The notes below the pieces were generated by a model. It had not been told where the DNA came from, did not search any database, and saw nothing but the letters and a program-made list of their open reading frames with translations. The translations under genes were made by a program, and so were the position numbers. A stretch of DNA of 64,000 nucleotides from Escarpia spicata (lineage: Eukaryota > Annelida > Polychaeta > Sabellida > Siboglinidae), in the NCBI GenBank assembly GCA_963995525.1, contig OZ023210.1:64964921-65028920 (forward strand). Direction: 5' to 3'. Shown here in pieces: positions 33,301 to 45,337 of the stretch. Within the stretch, counting starts at the first letter, position 1, and each line of letters starts with the position of its first letter.

Positions 33301-33810
33301 ACCATGTAAGGGTGATGCAGTCTGTACTGGGGTGGGTATTTACCTGGTGCGTTTGATGACAGATCACAATTTTATTTCCACACAGATTTTTTTATATCAG
33401 ATATTTGGGAATTTGTTGGAGGGAAATATAAATTAATTTATATATTTTCAGTTAAATGTTCATGTGACATTGATCAAGAAGTCATTGTCATTTGCAAGTG
33501 CATGTAGAAGTCCAGAATAGTGTGACGTTTGCAAGTCTTACATAGCGCCTCATCCACAAAATTGTTCTGGGATGCTTTACAATGTTTTATTAGATACTTA
33601 TGATGAAGAGGGACTGTGCTAGAGTCAGACTCAGTCTATACAACGTTTCCCTCCACCTGACCTCCACACTCCATCAATTTAGTTCATCCGACTTTGTGTC
33701 TTTTGGAAGGGGCATAAAGAATTGTTTCTTCTACCTGGTGTTTGGCAATGGAAGTAAAATATACCACATAGGGGTATGTAGGGGGTTGTGTAGCCTGTCT
33801 TGGATTTTCA
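33301..33810. other. Unique spacer, no gene seen
   Basis: About 510 bp. A 79-codon plus frame (33600-33839) has no recognisable domain and runs into the inverted-repeat element. Confidence 0.4.
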
Positions 33811-35438
33811 GTGCACACCAACCAACTAGTCAGCCTTAAAACCATTGGTCGACAGCAGTTGGTTGGTATGTGCTGGATTAAAGCCCAACAGTTGGCCTTA
33901 TTCCGCCGATTAACGTTGATTAAAATTTTGAATCAGTGGTCGGCGTAATCGGCGCAGTTGGCGTAGTCAGTGCAGATAAATCAAGTTGGCTTATATCCGA
34001 TGACATGTCGGCCGGTGTGTGCTGGTTTTCTCTCTTAACACGACAGTTGGCAGTAAGTCGGCCAATAAGAGAACATATGACGTGTCGGCCGGTGTGTGCT
34101 GGTTTTCTCTCTTAACACGACAGTTGGCAGTAAGTCGGCCAATAAGAGAACATATGACGTGTCGGTCGGTGTGTGCTGGTTTTCTCTCTTAACACGACAG
34201 TTGGCAGTAAGTCGGCCAATAAGAGAACATATGACGTGTCGGTCGGTGTGTGCTGGTTTTCTCTCTTAACACGACAGTTGGCAGTAAGTCGGCCAATAAG
34301 AGAACATATGACGTGTCGGTCGGTGTGTGCTGGTTTTCTCTCTTAACACGACAGTTGGCAGTAAGTCGGCCAATAAGAGAACATATGACGTGTCGGTCGG
34401 TGTGTGCTGGTTTTCTCTCTTAACACGACAGTTGGCAGTAAGTCGGCCAATAAGAGAACATATGACGTGTCGGTCGGTGTGTGCTGGTTTTCTCTCTTAA
34501 CACGACAGTTGGCAGTAAGTCGGCCAATAAGAGAACATATGACGTGTCGGTCGGTGTGTGCTGGTTTTCTCTCTTAACACGACAGTTGGCAGTAAGTCGG
34601 CCAATAAGAGAACATATGACGTGTCGGTCGGTGTGTGCTGGTTTTCTCTCTTAACACGACAGTTGGCAGTAAGTCGGCCAATAAGAGAACATATGACGTG
34701 TCGGCCGGTGTGTGCTGGTTTTCTCTCTTAACACGACAGTTGGCAGTAAGTCGGCCAATAAGAGAACATATGACGTGTCGGCCGGTGTGTGCTGGTTTTC
34801 TCTCTTAACACGACAGTTGGCAGTAAGTCGGCCAATAAGAGAACATATGACGTGTCGGCCGGTGTGTGCTGGTTTTCTCTCTTAACACGACAGTTGGCAG
34901 TAAGTCGGCCAATAAGAGAACATATGACGTGTCGGCCGGTGTGTGCTGGTTTTCTCTCTTAACACGACAGTTGGCAGTAAGTCGGCCAATAAGAGAACAT
35001 ATGACGTGTCGGCCGGTGTGTGCTGGTTTTCTCTCTTAACACGACAGTTGGCAGTAAGTCGGCCAATAAGAGAGTATATGACAGGCCTCCCTTTCGAAAC
35101 ATAATTTTTTTAAATAAAAAAAAAAATTACCTTTTTCGTTAGTGCAATTTTGAGACAGAAATTTAGTAGCCCCAAATGATGGCTTGATGGACATTGTTCT
35201 TGGAAAATTGTGCCTTTTTCTGTTGTAAATTACGCATCGAGCAAACACCATCGGTTTAACATGCACGTTTATAGTGGATTTTCCACAAGAATTGCACCGA
35301 CTGCCGACGGTCATTGGTCAATGTGTGCTGATTACTGTATGCTAGTTGCAGTCGGCACTAGTTGGCGAAACTAATTGCCATTTAAGCCATACTATGCAGA
35401 CTAGAACTCTAAGTCAGCCTTAGTTGGTTGGTGTGCAT
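33811..35438. mobile_element. Inverted-repeat-bounded element with minisatellite core
   Basis: tgcacaccaaccaacta at 33812-33828 is matched perfectly in reverse complement by 35421-35437. Just inside each end is gtcagcctta in the same orientation. The interior consists of a left flank rich in cagttggc and gtcggcg motifs, a 14-copy 77-bp array (34000-35078) and a 340-bp right flank that again has cagtcggc and agttggcg motifs. Array units resemble the subterminal flanks, so the array probably arose from the element itself. No transposase is visible. The form recalls non-autonomous elements with tandem cores, such as bivalve pearl-type elements. No target-site duplication is evident. Confidence 0.65.
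34000..35078 (+). repeat. 77-bp minisatellite, 14 copies
   Basis: gctgg marks from 34021 to 35022 span exactly 13 x 77 bp. Units contain acatatgacgtgtcgg, tgtgtgctggttttctctct, taacacgacagttggcagta and agtcggccaataagaga. The main variant is cggccgg (both ends of the array) versus cggtcgg (middle). Within each unit ttctctctta and taagagaa can pair as a short hairpin. Confidence 0.97.
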
Positions 35439-36342
35439 CTAGCATAACAGAGCTGGAGATCTATATCTGTAAAAATCATTACTTCAGTAACTGTGGATTA
35501 TACCTGAAAATGGGGTTCTGCTGAAACATTTACAATGAGATGAGATGTTCTTTTGTAAGGTGTCAGACTTTATTCATGTATGGTGAATAGTTTCTTGTTA
35601 TTTTATGATTTTTACAGTAGCAAAAATATTTTATTTTCAAGTGTCACTACAGGATAATGTCAGTATAAGATCCTTTTGATCTGGGATGCTTCGTTTGAAA
35701 CACGTGGGTTGTCTACTTTTAACACCGTAAATATGATGGTGAAACATCCAATTACAACTCATGATTTGCTCACCATTTTGCGACTAATAAAAAGTTACTA
35801 CTGTTGACTTTACTAGTGTTTGTGAAAAAATGATGTGATGATGTGATGATGTGCAATCCCCAAACGGAATCTATTCCTTTAATGTTGTGTTTTTAAAGTT
35901 TTTTAGACAAAAGTATTGATTGGTTGTGTTCTCGATATACCCATCAGCCTCTAGTTGCATCTGTCAGTGACGGGGGGTTTGGGAAATGAAGCGTTGCCTT
36001 CGCAGTTACAAATGTGTGCAGGGTAATTCATTGACGTATTTGCATTTTTGGATGGTGCGAAAAGTGAGTTTCACAAAGTTGACCTCAATAACTTCCTTGA
36101 TGCTTTAAGTGTGTAGGTGTGTGAGAGTGTGTTTGTGGGTGTCACTGAATATGCCAGTTCAGCATGCAAATTTTAATTATAGTTGTCCTACTAATCTATT
36201 TATATATATATATATATGTACCCAAGCCGCAAATACTCTTGGATACAAATTTCAAAATAAACCAGACAAAATTAAGAAACCAAGATGTAAATTGACTGTA
36301 AAAACATTCCTATATTACATGTTGACTCCACATTCAAACTTT
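35439..36342. other. Unique spacer, no gene seen
   Basis: About 900 bp, AT-rich, with a short (ta)n run near 36200. A 78-codon plus frame (36109-36345) has no recognisable domain. Confidence 0.45.
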
Positions 36343-39300
36343 TAATTAACTTGTCTCAGTAGAACAACATACTACTTAACACCCACCTACCTATTAACTT
36401 GTCTCAGTAGAACAGCATACTACTTAACACCCACCTACATATTAACTTGTCTCAGTAGAACAGCATACTACTTAACACCCACCTACGTATTAACTTGTCT
36501 CAGTAGAACAGCATACTACTTAACACCCACCTACATATTAACTTGTCTCAGTAGAACAACATACTACTTAACACCCACCTACCTATTAACTTGTCTCAGT
36601 AGAACAGCATACTACTTAACACCCACCTACATATTAACTTGTCTCAGTAGAACAGCGTACTACTTAACACCCACCTACATATTAACTTGTCTCAGTAGAA
36701 CAGCATACTACTTAACACCCACCTACATATTAACTTGTCTCAGTAGAACAGCGTACTACTTAACACCCACCTACGTATTAACTTGTCTCAGTAGAACAGC
36801 ATACTACTTAACACCCACCTACATATTAACTTGTCTCAGTAGAACAGCATACTACTTAACACCCACCTTCGTATTAACTTGTCTCAGTAGAACAGCATAC
36901 TACTTAACACCCACCTACATATTAACTTGTCTCAGTAGAACAGCGTACTACTTAACACCCACCTACATATTAACTTGTCTCAGTAGAACAGCATACTACT
37001 TAACACCCACCTACGTATTAACTTGTCTCAGTAGAACAGCATACTACTTAACACCCACCTACATATTAACTTGTCTCAGTAGAACAGCATACTACTTAAC
37101 ACCCACCTACGTATTAACTTGTCTCAGTAGAACAGCGTACTACTTAACACCCACCTTCATATTAACTTGTCTCAGTAGAACAGCATACTACTTAACACCC
37201 ACCTTCATATTAACTTGTCTCAGTAGAACAGCATACTACTTAACACCCACCTACATATTAACTTGTCTCAGTAGAACAGCATACTACTTAACACCCACCT
37301 ACGTATTAACTTGTCTCAGTAGAACAGCATACTACTTAACACCCACCTACATATTAACTTGTCTCAGTAGAACAGCGTACTACTTAACACCCACCTTCGT
37401 ATTAACTTGTCTCAGTAGAACAGCATACTACTTAACACCCACCTACGTATTAACTTGTCTCAGTAGAACAGCATACTACTTAACACCCACCTTTGTATTA
37501 ACTTGTCTCAGTAGAACAGCATACTACTTAACACCCACCTACATTTTAACTTGTCTCAGTAGAACAGCATACAACTTAACACCCACCTACGTATTAACTT
37601 GTCTCAGTAGAACAGCATACTACTTAACACCCACCTACGTATTAACTTGTCTCAGTAGAACAGCATACTACTTAACACCCACCTACGTATTAACTTGTCT
37701 CAGTAGAACAGCGTACAACTTAACACCCACCTACGTATTAACTTGTCTCAGTAGAACAGCATACTACTTAACACCCACCTACGTATTAACTTGTCTCAGT
37801 AGAACAGCGTACAACTTAACACCCACCTACGTATTAACTTGTCTCAGTAGAACAGCATACTACTTAACACCCACCTACGTATTAACTTGTCTCAGTAGAA
37901 CAGCGTACAACTTAACACCCACCTACGTATTAACTTGTCTCAGTAGAACAGCGTACTACTTGACACCCACCTACGTATTAACTTGTCTTAGTAGAACAGC
38001 TTGCTACTTGACACCCACCTATGTATTAACTTGTCTCAGTTGAACAGCATGCTACTTGACACCCTCCTATATGTTAACTTGTCTCAGTAGAACAGCTTGC
38101 TACTTGACACCCACCTACGTATTAACTTGTATCAGTAGAACAGCATGCTACTTGACACCCTCCTATGTATTAAATTGTCTCAGTAGAACAGCCTGCTATT
38201 TGACACCCACCTATGTGTTAACTTGTCTCAGTAGAACAGCGTACTACTTGACACCCTCCTATGTATTAAATTGTCTCAGTAGAACAGCCTGCTACTTGAC
38301 ACCCTCGTATGTGTTAACTTGTCTCAGTAGAACAGCATGTCTCAGTAGAACAGCATGCTACTTGACACCCACAGACGTATTAACTTGTCTCAGTAGAACA
38401 GCGTGCTACTTGACACCCACAGACGTATTAACTTGTTTCAGTAGAACAGCCTGCTACTTGACACCCTTCTATGTATTAACTTGTCTCAGTAGAACAACCT
38501 GCTAATTGACACCCTCCTATGTATTAACTTGTCTCAGTAAAACAGCCTGCTACTTGACACTCTCCTATGTATTAACTTGTCTCAGTAGAACAGCATACTA
38601 CTTGACACTCTCCTGTGTATTAACTTGTCTCATAGAACAGCCTGCTACTTGACACCTTCCTATGTATTAAATTGTCTCAGTAGAACAGCGTACTACTTGA
38701 CACCCTCCTATGTATTAACTTGTCTCAGTAGAACAGCCTGCTACTTTACACTCTCCTATGTATTAATTTGTCTCAGTAGAACAGCCTGCTACTTGACACT
38801 CTCCTATGTATTAACTTGTCTCAGTAGAACATTGTACTACTTGACACTCTCCTGTGTAATAACTTGTCTCAGTAGAACAGCGTGCTACTTGACACCCTCC
38901 TTTGTATTAACTTGTCTCAGTAGAACACCGTGCTACTTGACACCCACCTATGTATTAACTTGTCTCAGTAGAACAGCGTACTACTTGACACTCTCCTGTG
39001 TATTAACTTGTCTTAGTAGAACAGCGTGCTACTTGACACTCTCCTGTGTATTAACTTGTCTTAGTAGAACAGCGTACTACTTGACACTCTCCTGTGTATT
39101 AACTTGCCTTAGTAGAACAGCGTACTACTTGACACTCTCCTGTGTATTAACTTGTCTTAGTAGAACAGCGTACTACTTGACACTCTCCTATGTATTAACT
39201 TGTCTCAGTAGAACAGCGTACTACTTGACACTCTCCTATGTATTAACTTGTCTTAGTAGAACAGCGTACTACTTGACAGTCTCCTGTGTATTAACTTGTC

Positions 39301-39588
39301 TTAGTAGAACAGCGTACTACTTGACACTCTCCTGTGTATTAACTTGTCTTAGTAGAACATCGTACTACTTGACAGTCTCCTGTGTATTAACTTGTCTTAG
39401 TAGAACAGCGTACTACTTGACACTCTCCTGTGTATTAACTTGTCTTAGTAGAACAGCGTACTACTTGACACTCTCCTATGTATTAACTTGTCTCAGTAGA
39501 ACAGCGTACTACTTGACAGTCTCCTGTGTATTAACTTGTCTCAGTAGAACAGCGTGCTACTTGACACCCTCCTGTGTATTAACATGCT
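36343..39588 (+). repeat. 48-bp minisatellite, about 67 copies, two sequence domains
   Basis: The unit is tattaacttgtctcagtaga, acagcatactacttaacacc, cacctacg. From 36343 to about 37940 units are uniform (acttaacaccc). From about 37950 to 39588 they carry acttgacac(c/t) with ccctcctatg or ctctcctgtg and are more varied, including one 18-bp partial duplication near 38340 and a few indels. The 16-codon period keeps one plus frame open from 36346 to 38040 and again in later blocks (repeating YVLTCLSRTACYLTPS-like text). No start, splice or domain evidence supports a gene. Confidence 0.97.
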
Positions 39589-40482
39589 CACTTTGGATCC
39601 TTGTAAGTGTATCTCCATGGCACTCATCCCTTTGTATGTTCATTCGTTTCCTTCGATCATTTACCTCTGATCCACCAACTGACCATGTATTTCAGAAAAC
39701 ACAACTAGTTATTTAGAGTGGACTTGTTTACTTTTTTCAGAAGTCAAATTGAGTGGTCAGTCACTCCATAGGGGTTCCATGGTTTGTTGGATGGGTGTAA
39801 GCTAGTAGTGTAGTAATTGCAACAGCATACACATGTTTGACGGTCAGGAATGTGAACCAGGTAAGATTGTAGGAATGCAACATCATGTCTTGGACATGAC
39901 CGAACTAGATGTAAGAGCATGTAAGATTAGGTTTGACATGAGTATCATAGGGCTTTCTGACGTAGAGTACATGGACTGAGATTGTTCAAACAATGAAGTA
40001 TTGTCATAACTCTAGCTGTTTTTGTGGTGATTCATAACGAACAAGACTATATCATGGACCTGGGCACACTCTTTTCCTCTGGGTTTTTTTTCAAGGCCAC
40101 AATATCTGCTGACAGTTTTCTTGACTGGGAAAGTATATGGTTAGCAGTGGGACTTATAGTAATTTACGTATTTCTTGTGCATTTGTATTCATATTTGTTT
40201 GGCTTTTAAAAATCCAATTACTATTGTAAATTAAAATGCATAAAACAAATGTCAATATGAAATATTTTCAGGACATTTTTGAAAGTAAATATTATGTATT
40301 GCAGTGCTTGTGATCTAGTACTGATTTGACAATGTTTTTTATGCAAAATGTATAGTAAGCCGTGGTCACGTCAGAGTAGGGATGCCTGTTTGTTGGGTCA
40401 TCATGACATCAGTTTTATGTATAGATGTATATATATATATATAGATATGTATATATATAATATCTATATAATTATATATATA
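39589..40482. other. Unique AT-rich sequence with (AT)n microsatellite
   Basis: No gene recognised. 40427-40482 is an imperfect at/ata run that ends at the transposon-like element. A 61-codon hydrophobic frame (40024-40209) has no other support. Confidence 0.5.
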
Positions 40483-41299
40483 TACCGTATTATCCCCTAT
40501 AGACGTGCACTGCATACAAAATGCGCACACACCTTTTATAGAATGAAACCATCCCATGAAAACTTATTTTCAGTATTGAATTAGAAAATGCTAAATACGG
40601 TAATAATACTGCTGCTCAAATCACCTTTCAGATACTCTCTAGATAAAAAATTGTAAATTTTTTCCGTAATGTGGGACCACATTTATAATCTAAGCGAATT
40701 TTGTTTTATTTGTAAAGTTGGGCATGTTGTCATAATCAGGTAAACCTTCCTAACTCTGCAGACGGAGTGTCAACATAATGTGATATTCATAATTGTGTAG
40801 CTGTCTGTAGCCACGAGGAAGGGTCAAAACAACAAAGTGCGCTCTGATGTCTGAAGTCTTAGAGAATCATTCCCTTCGTGCTCACATCACAGTTGGCCAT
40901 GTCCCATAGCATTGCTGGCAAAGCATGCTGGTTTGGATTATTTAAGCGCCAATTCAGCACAGACGCAGGTTATCCTGCATCACCCAATGATGTCTTCTGG
41001 CACCGTGATGATTGTTAGTTTAGCATGTTCAGTGTATCAATCTGGCATTTGTCAGGACTCCAGAGTTATAAAACCACGAGCATTGCGGTCAGTAGCTGTC
41101 TGTCTCAAGTGGCGTGTCGAGTACTGTCTTCTGTCAACCGAATGCTAGATGTTTTGGTAGATGTGCTGATTCTGTCTTTGGGACGTATTGCCTATCTTAG
41201 AGTTGCAATGCGTGACGTGTACGTCTTATGATATATCACTAGACGTGCACTCAAGCCCTTACAATCGTGCAGTGCATGTCTATTGGGGATAATACAGTA
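40483..41299. mobile_element. TA-flanked MITE-like element with 30-bp TIRs
   Basis: Left end ccgtattatcccctatagac continues to 40514. The right end at 41268-41297 is its reverse complement at 27 of 30 positions. Both ends are flanked by TA (40483-40484 and 41298-41299), as expected for a Tc1/mariner/pogo-type target duplication. The 813-bp interior contains no recognisable transposase, so it would be non-autonomous. A second agacgtgcact at about 41231 can pair with the right TIR to form a subterminal hairpin. Confidence 0.82.
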
Positions 41300-41385
41300 T
41301 TTATATTACCATGACGTCAGTGTGATATAGGTATATGAGGTTGTTATTTAATACAGTATTTTTAGTACCATCGTGCATGTAACTG

Positions 41386-42045
41386 TGAAAGTATCAGTGA
41401 AGGTAGCGGGGAAGGTAGCGATGGAGGTAGCAGTGAAGTAGCTGTGCAGGTAGCAGTGAAAGTAGGTGTGTAGGTAGTAGTAGAGGTAGCGATGAAGGTA
41501 GCGGTGACGGTAGTAGTGCAGGTAGCGGTGAAGGTAGCTGTGAAGGTAACAGCAGAGGTAGCTGTGAAGGTAGCAGTGCCGGTAGTGATGAAGGTAGCAG
41601 TGAAGGTAGCGGTGATGGTAACTGTGGAGGTAGCGGTGAAGGTAGCGGTTATGGTAGCTGTGCAAGTAGCGGTGAAGGTAGAGCTGAAGGTAGTGGTGAA
41701 GATAGTGGTGAAGGCAGCAGTGCAGGTAGCGGTGCCAGTGGTGCAGGTAGCGGTGCAGGAAATGGACAGCAGTGCAGGTAGTGGTGTAGGTAGCAGTGCC
41801 AATGGTACAGGTAGCAGTGCCAGCAGTGCAGGTAGCTGTGCTAGCAGTGCATGTAGCAGTGCAATTGATGCAGGTAGTGGTGCCAATGGTACAGGTAGCA
41901 GTGCCAGCAGTGCAGGTAGCTGTGCCAGCGGTGCAGGTAGCAGTGCAAGTGATGCAGGTAGTGGTCTTAACGGTGCTAGCTGTGCAGATAGCATTGCAGG
42001 TAGTGGTGACAGTAGTGCAGGTAGCAGTGCCAGTGGTGCTAGTAG
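41386..42045 (+). repeat. Degenerate 12-bp (ggtagcggtgaa) repeat
   Basis: About 660 bp of ggtagc(a/g)gtg-type hexamer and dodecamer text. In one plus frame it reads Gly-Ser-rich (GSGEGS, GSSAS), in another Val/Ala/Lys-rich (VAVKVAV), and the minus strand reads Thr/Ala-rich over 252 codons. The left half has gaagg spacers; the right half shifts to gcaggtagcagtgcc. A low-complexity coding exon is possible but unsupported. Confidence 0.85.
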
Positions 42046-42412
42046 TGGCCAGCAGAAGCAGTGACTTGTGACTGCTGCCAGCTGTTGCTTCTTAAAGAGG
42101 CCCTGTATGGAGAGGACCATAAAGAGAGCAATCTGCTCTCAAATGGCCTTCCTCAGCTGTCCTGTGCAGTGAGGTGGCAAGGTCAGGGCTGACTTGGTGG
42201 GCTTGTGTGTTAGGTATGGGAATGATCTGTCTGGTGCACTAGAACTCTTGTTATGGAGGTGGGAACCTACGTGTGTTTCCTGTCTGAAAGGATGTGAGCA
42301 GAGCTGTAATTCCAGGACAGATTGGCCGTGTAGTTAGTCTGTTCAACACTTATGGAGTCAACGCATGTGTTGTCATTAAAAGGTCCCTGTGAGGTTACAG
42401 GTCATAAATGTG
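42046..42412. other. Unique spacer, no gene seen
   Basis: About 360 bp of mixed sequence between two arrays. No exon or RNA gene recognised. Confidence 0.45.
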
Positions 42413-43378
42413 CATATAGTTCAGTCACGACTGTAGGAAACAACAAACTATGGGTCACAGACTGACAGAGTTCAGTCACGACTGTAGGAAACAACAAACT
42501 ATGGGTCATAGACTGACATAGTTCAGTCACGACTATAGGAAACAACAAACTATGGGTCATAGACTGACATAGTTCAGTCACGACTGTAGGAAACAACAAA
42601 CTATGGGTCATAGACTGACATAGTTCAGTCACGACTGTAGGAAACAACAAACTACAGGTCATAGACTGACATAGTTCAGTCACGACTGTAGGAAACAACA
42701 AACTGCGGGTCATAAACTGACATAGTTCAGTCACGACTGTAGGAAACAACAAACTACGAGTCATAAACTGACATAGTTCAGTCACGACTGTAGGAAACAA
42801 CAAACTGCGAGTCATAAACTGACATAGTTCAGTCACGACTGTAGGAAACAACAAACTGCGGGTCATAAACTGACATAGTTCAGTCACGACTGTAGGAAAC
42901 AACAAACTACGAGTCATAAACTGACATAGTTCAGTCACGACTGTAGGAAACAACAAACTACAGGTCATAGACTGACATAGTTCAGTCACGACTGTAGGAA
43001 ACAACAAACTGCGGGTCATAAACTGACATAGTTCAGTCACGACTGTAGGAAACAACAAACTACGAGTCATAAACTGACATAGTTCAGTCACGACTGTAGG
43101 AAACAACAAACTACAGGTCATAGACTGACATAGTTCAGTCATGACTGTAGGAAACAACAAACTGCGGGTCATAAACTGACATAGTTCAGTCACGACTGTA
43201 GGAAACAACAAACTACGTGTCATAAACTGACATAGTTCAGTCACGACTATAGGAAACAACAAACTACAGGTCATAGACTGACATAGTTCAGTCACGACTG
43301 TAGGAAACAACAAACTGCGGGTCATAAACTGACATAGTTCAGTCACGACTGTAGGAAACAAACTACAGGTCATAAACT
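42413..43378 (-). repeat. 51-bp minisatellite, about 19 copies (array A)
   Basis: On the plus strand units read catagttcagtcacgactgt, aggaaacaacaaactacggg, tcataaactga. Variation is at ctgcgg/ctacgg/ctacag, gggtc/gagtc/gtgtc and tcatag/tcataa. The minus strand is open for 323 codons as a 17-residue repeat (SLLFPTVVTELCQFMTR). The same unit occurs in the opposite orientation at 45338-45785. Confidence 0.97.
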
Positions 43379-43951
43379 TACATTTTAACAGCTAAAAAAT
43401 GTGGGTTAAAATTAAAAAGGGAAAATACTTTTTTAATTAGCGTGTCAATTTAAAGTTATACAACAAAGTATACAATGTTTGGGTGTATGAATTACCAAGA
43501 AACTGGATCATCATACATTCAAAGGAAGTGTACAGTGTGTGAGTAGGCCGACATTCCACATATCTCTGTGTGCAGCTTTGACTGGGGCAGGTGCCTCTCC
43601 ACTACAGACACCTGGAGGGATGTCACCAGGCTGGGGTGGGCAGGAGGGTGGGCAGGTGGGGGGTATCAGGGGACAGGGCTGGCAGAGTGGAGGAAGCAGG
43701 AAACAGCCCTCTTACCTCTAATAGCCCCCTCCCACATGTTCCTTGCAACCAGGAGGGGAGGCTGGTCAAGTGTCCAGCAATTAGACTGGACATAGTTCAG
43801 CAATTAAGAAGTGCACATAGGTGTTCTCTGGAGTGTTCCCTCACTTCAGTGGGGCAAAAATCAGGGTAAAGGTGATGCCAGCTGTGTTGAGAAGCCAGTC
43901 AGGGTGGGTAGGTCCTAGAAGAATATAGGTCTTACATCCATACCAGACAGG

Positions 43952-44009
<58 letters not shown>

Positions 44010-44501
44010 ATGCGGCATGCGTGCGTCTGTGCACATACTTTCAGGTTCAAAATTAATATTATAACAAATTTTTTTCTAGGAAGTAATTTGGGATGAATGG
44101 ACTGGCCAGGTGGTGAAGTGTATTCAAGTGTTTTGAGCAGTCCACTGGACTGGATACCACTCTATTTTAGAACTTTAGTACCGTTACTTTTTTTGAAGCA
44201 TGTTAAATTGTATTTTTGTACCTCTGCCCCCAAACTGTCATGCACCATCAACAGCCAATAAACAGACAGCCGACAATTCACCAGTTTCTCTAAACACAAA
44301 ACTCGCAATTACCAACCCATTTGCAACCCAGCAACATCAGTAAACCCATATCTGAGGACGTTAAAGTGGCACTTCAGAGAAGTGATTTTTTTGTTGAAGC
44401 TTGCTCACAGACAGTAATGTGCAATCATACCAGAAGGTTGGCATTTATGCGAGACAGCCTTAGATGTTGCTGTTGGGGGATTATGGTCAGCTCATGGCCG
44501 C
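43379..44501. other. Unique segment with (TG)n microsatellite
   Basis: A G-rich stretch occurs at 43600-43690 and a (tg)n run of about 29 dinucleotides at 43951-44009, ending in gcatgcggcatgc. No gene is recognised. This segment plus the 26-bp array forms the 2-kb spacer between the inverted 51-bp arrays. Confidence 0.6.
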
Positions 44502-45337
44502 CACAGGGGCTAGGGTGTCCCTAACCTCACAGGGGCTGAGGTGTCCCTAACCTCACAGCGGCTGAGGTGTCACTAACATCACAGGGGCTGAGGTGTCCTT
44601 AACGTCACAAGGACTGAGGTATACCTAACCTCACAGCGGCTGAGGTGTCATTAACATCACAGGGGCTGAGGTGTCCCTAATGTCACAGGGACTGAGGTGT
44701 CCCTAACCTCACAGCGGCTGAGGTGTCGCTAACCTCACAGAGGTTGAGGTGTCCCTAACCTCACAGGTACTGAGGTGTCCCTAACCTCACAGGGGCTGAG
44801 GTGTCCCCAATCTCACAGCGGCTGAGTTGTCACTAACATCACAGGGGCTGAAGTGTCCCTTACGTCACAGGGACTGAGGTGTCCCTAATCTCACAGCGGC
44901 TGAGATGTCACTAACATCACAGGGGCTGAGGTGTTCCTAATGTCACAGGGACTGAGGTGTCCCTAATCTCACAGCGGCTGAGGTGTCACTAACATCGCAG
45001 GGGCTGAGGTGTCCCTAACGTCACAGGGACTGAAGTGTCCCTAACCTCATAGCGGCTGATGTGTCACTAACCTCACAGAGGTTGAGGTGTCCCTAACCTC
45101 ACAGGTACTGAGGTGTATCTAACCTCACAGGGACTGAGGTGTCCTTAACCTCAGCAGCTGAGGTGTCACTAACATCACAGGGGCTGAAGTGTCCCTAATC
45201 TCACAGGGGCTGAGGTGTCCCTAACCTCACAGCAGCTGAGGTGTCAGTAACATCACAGGGGTTGAGGTGTCCCTAACATCACAGGGACTGACATGTCCCT
45301 AACTTCACAGCGGCTGAGGTGTCACTAACATCACAGG
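44502..45337 (+). repeat. 26-bp minisatellite, about 32 copies
   Basis: cacaggggctgaggtgtccc followed by taacct. Types alternate: aggggctgag, agcggctgag, agggactgag and agaggttgag, in a recurring order of about four to six units. Many units contain ccctaa. It joins the inverted 51-bp array at about 45338 without a spacer. Confidence 0.94.

Noticed and set aside
40024..40209. Short hydrophobic membrane-protein-like frame
   Set aside because: Hydrophobicity follows from T-rich sequence; no conserved feature or start context.
41362..42120. Low-complexity Thr/Ala-rich or Gly/Ser-rich protein
   Set aside because: Frames are open on both strands of a degenerate 12-bp repeat, with no flanking domain or splice support.
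42402..43373. 323-codon minus frame in the 51-bp array and its 154-codon counterpart at 45347-45811
   Set aside because: Same reading frame of the same unit, explained by a 17-codon period. Variation is at CpG sites rather than third codon positions.
43577..43640. Possible exon (Gly/Pro-rich reading after a tgtgtgcag acceptor-like site)
   Set aside because: The acceptor has a poor pyrimidine tract, the donor is not clear, and the G-rich composition explains the reading.
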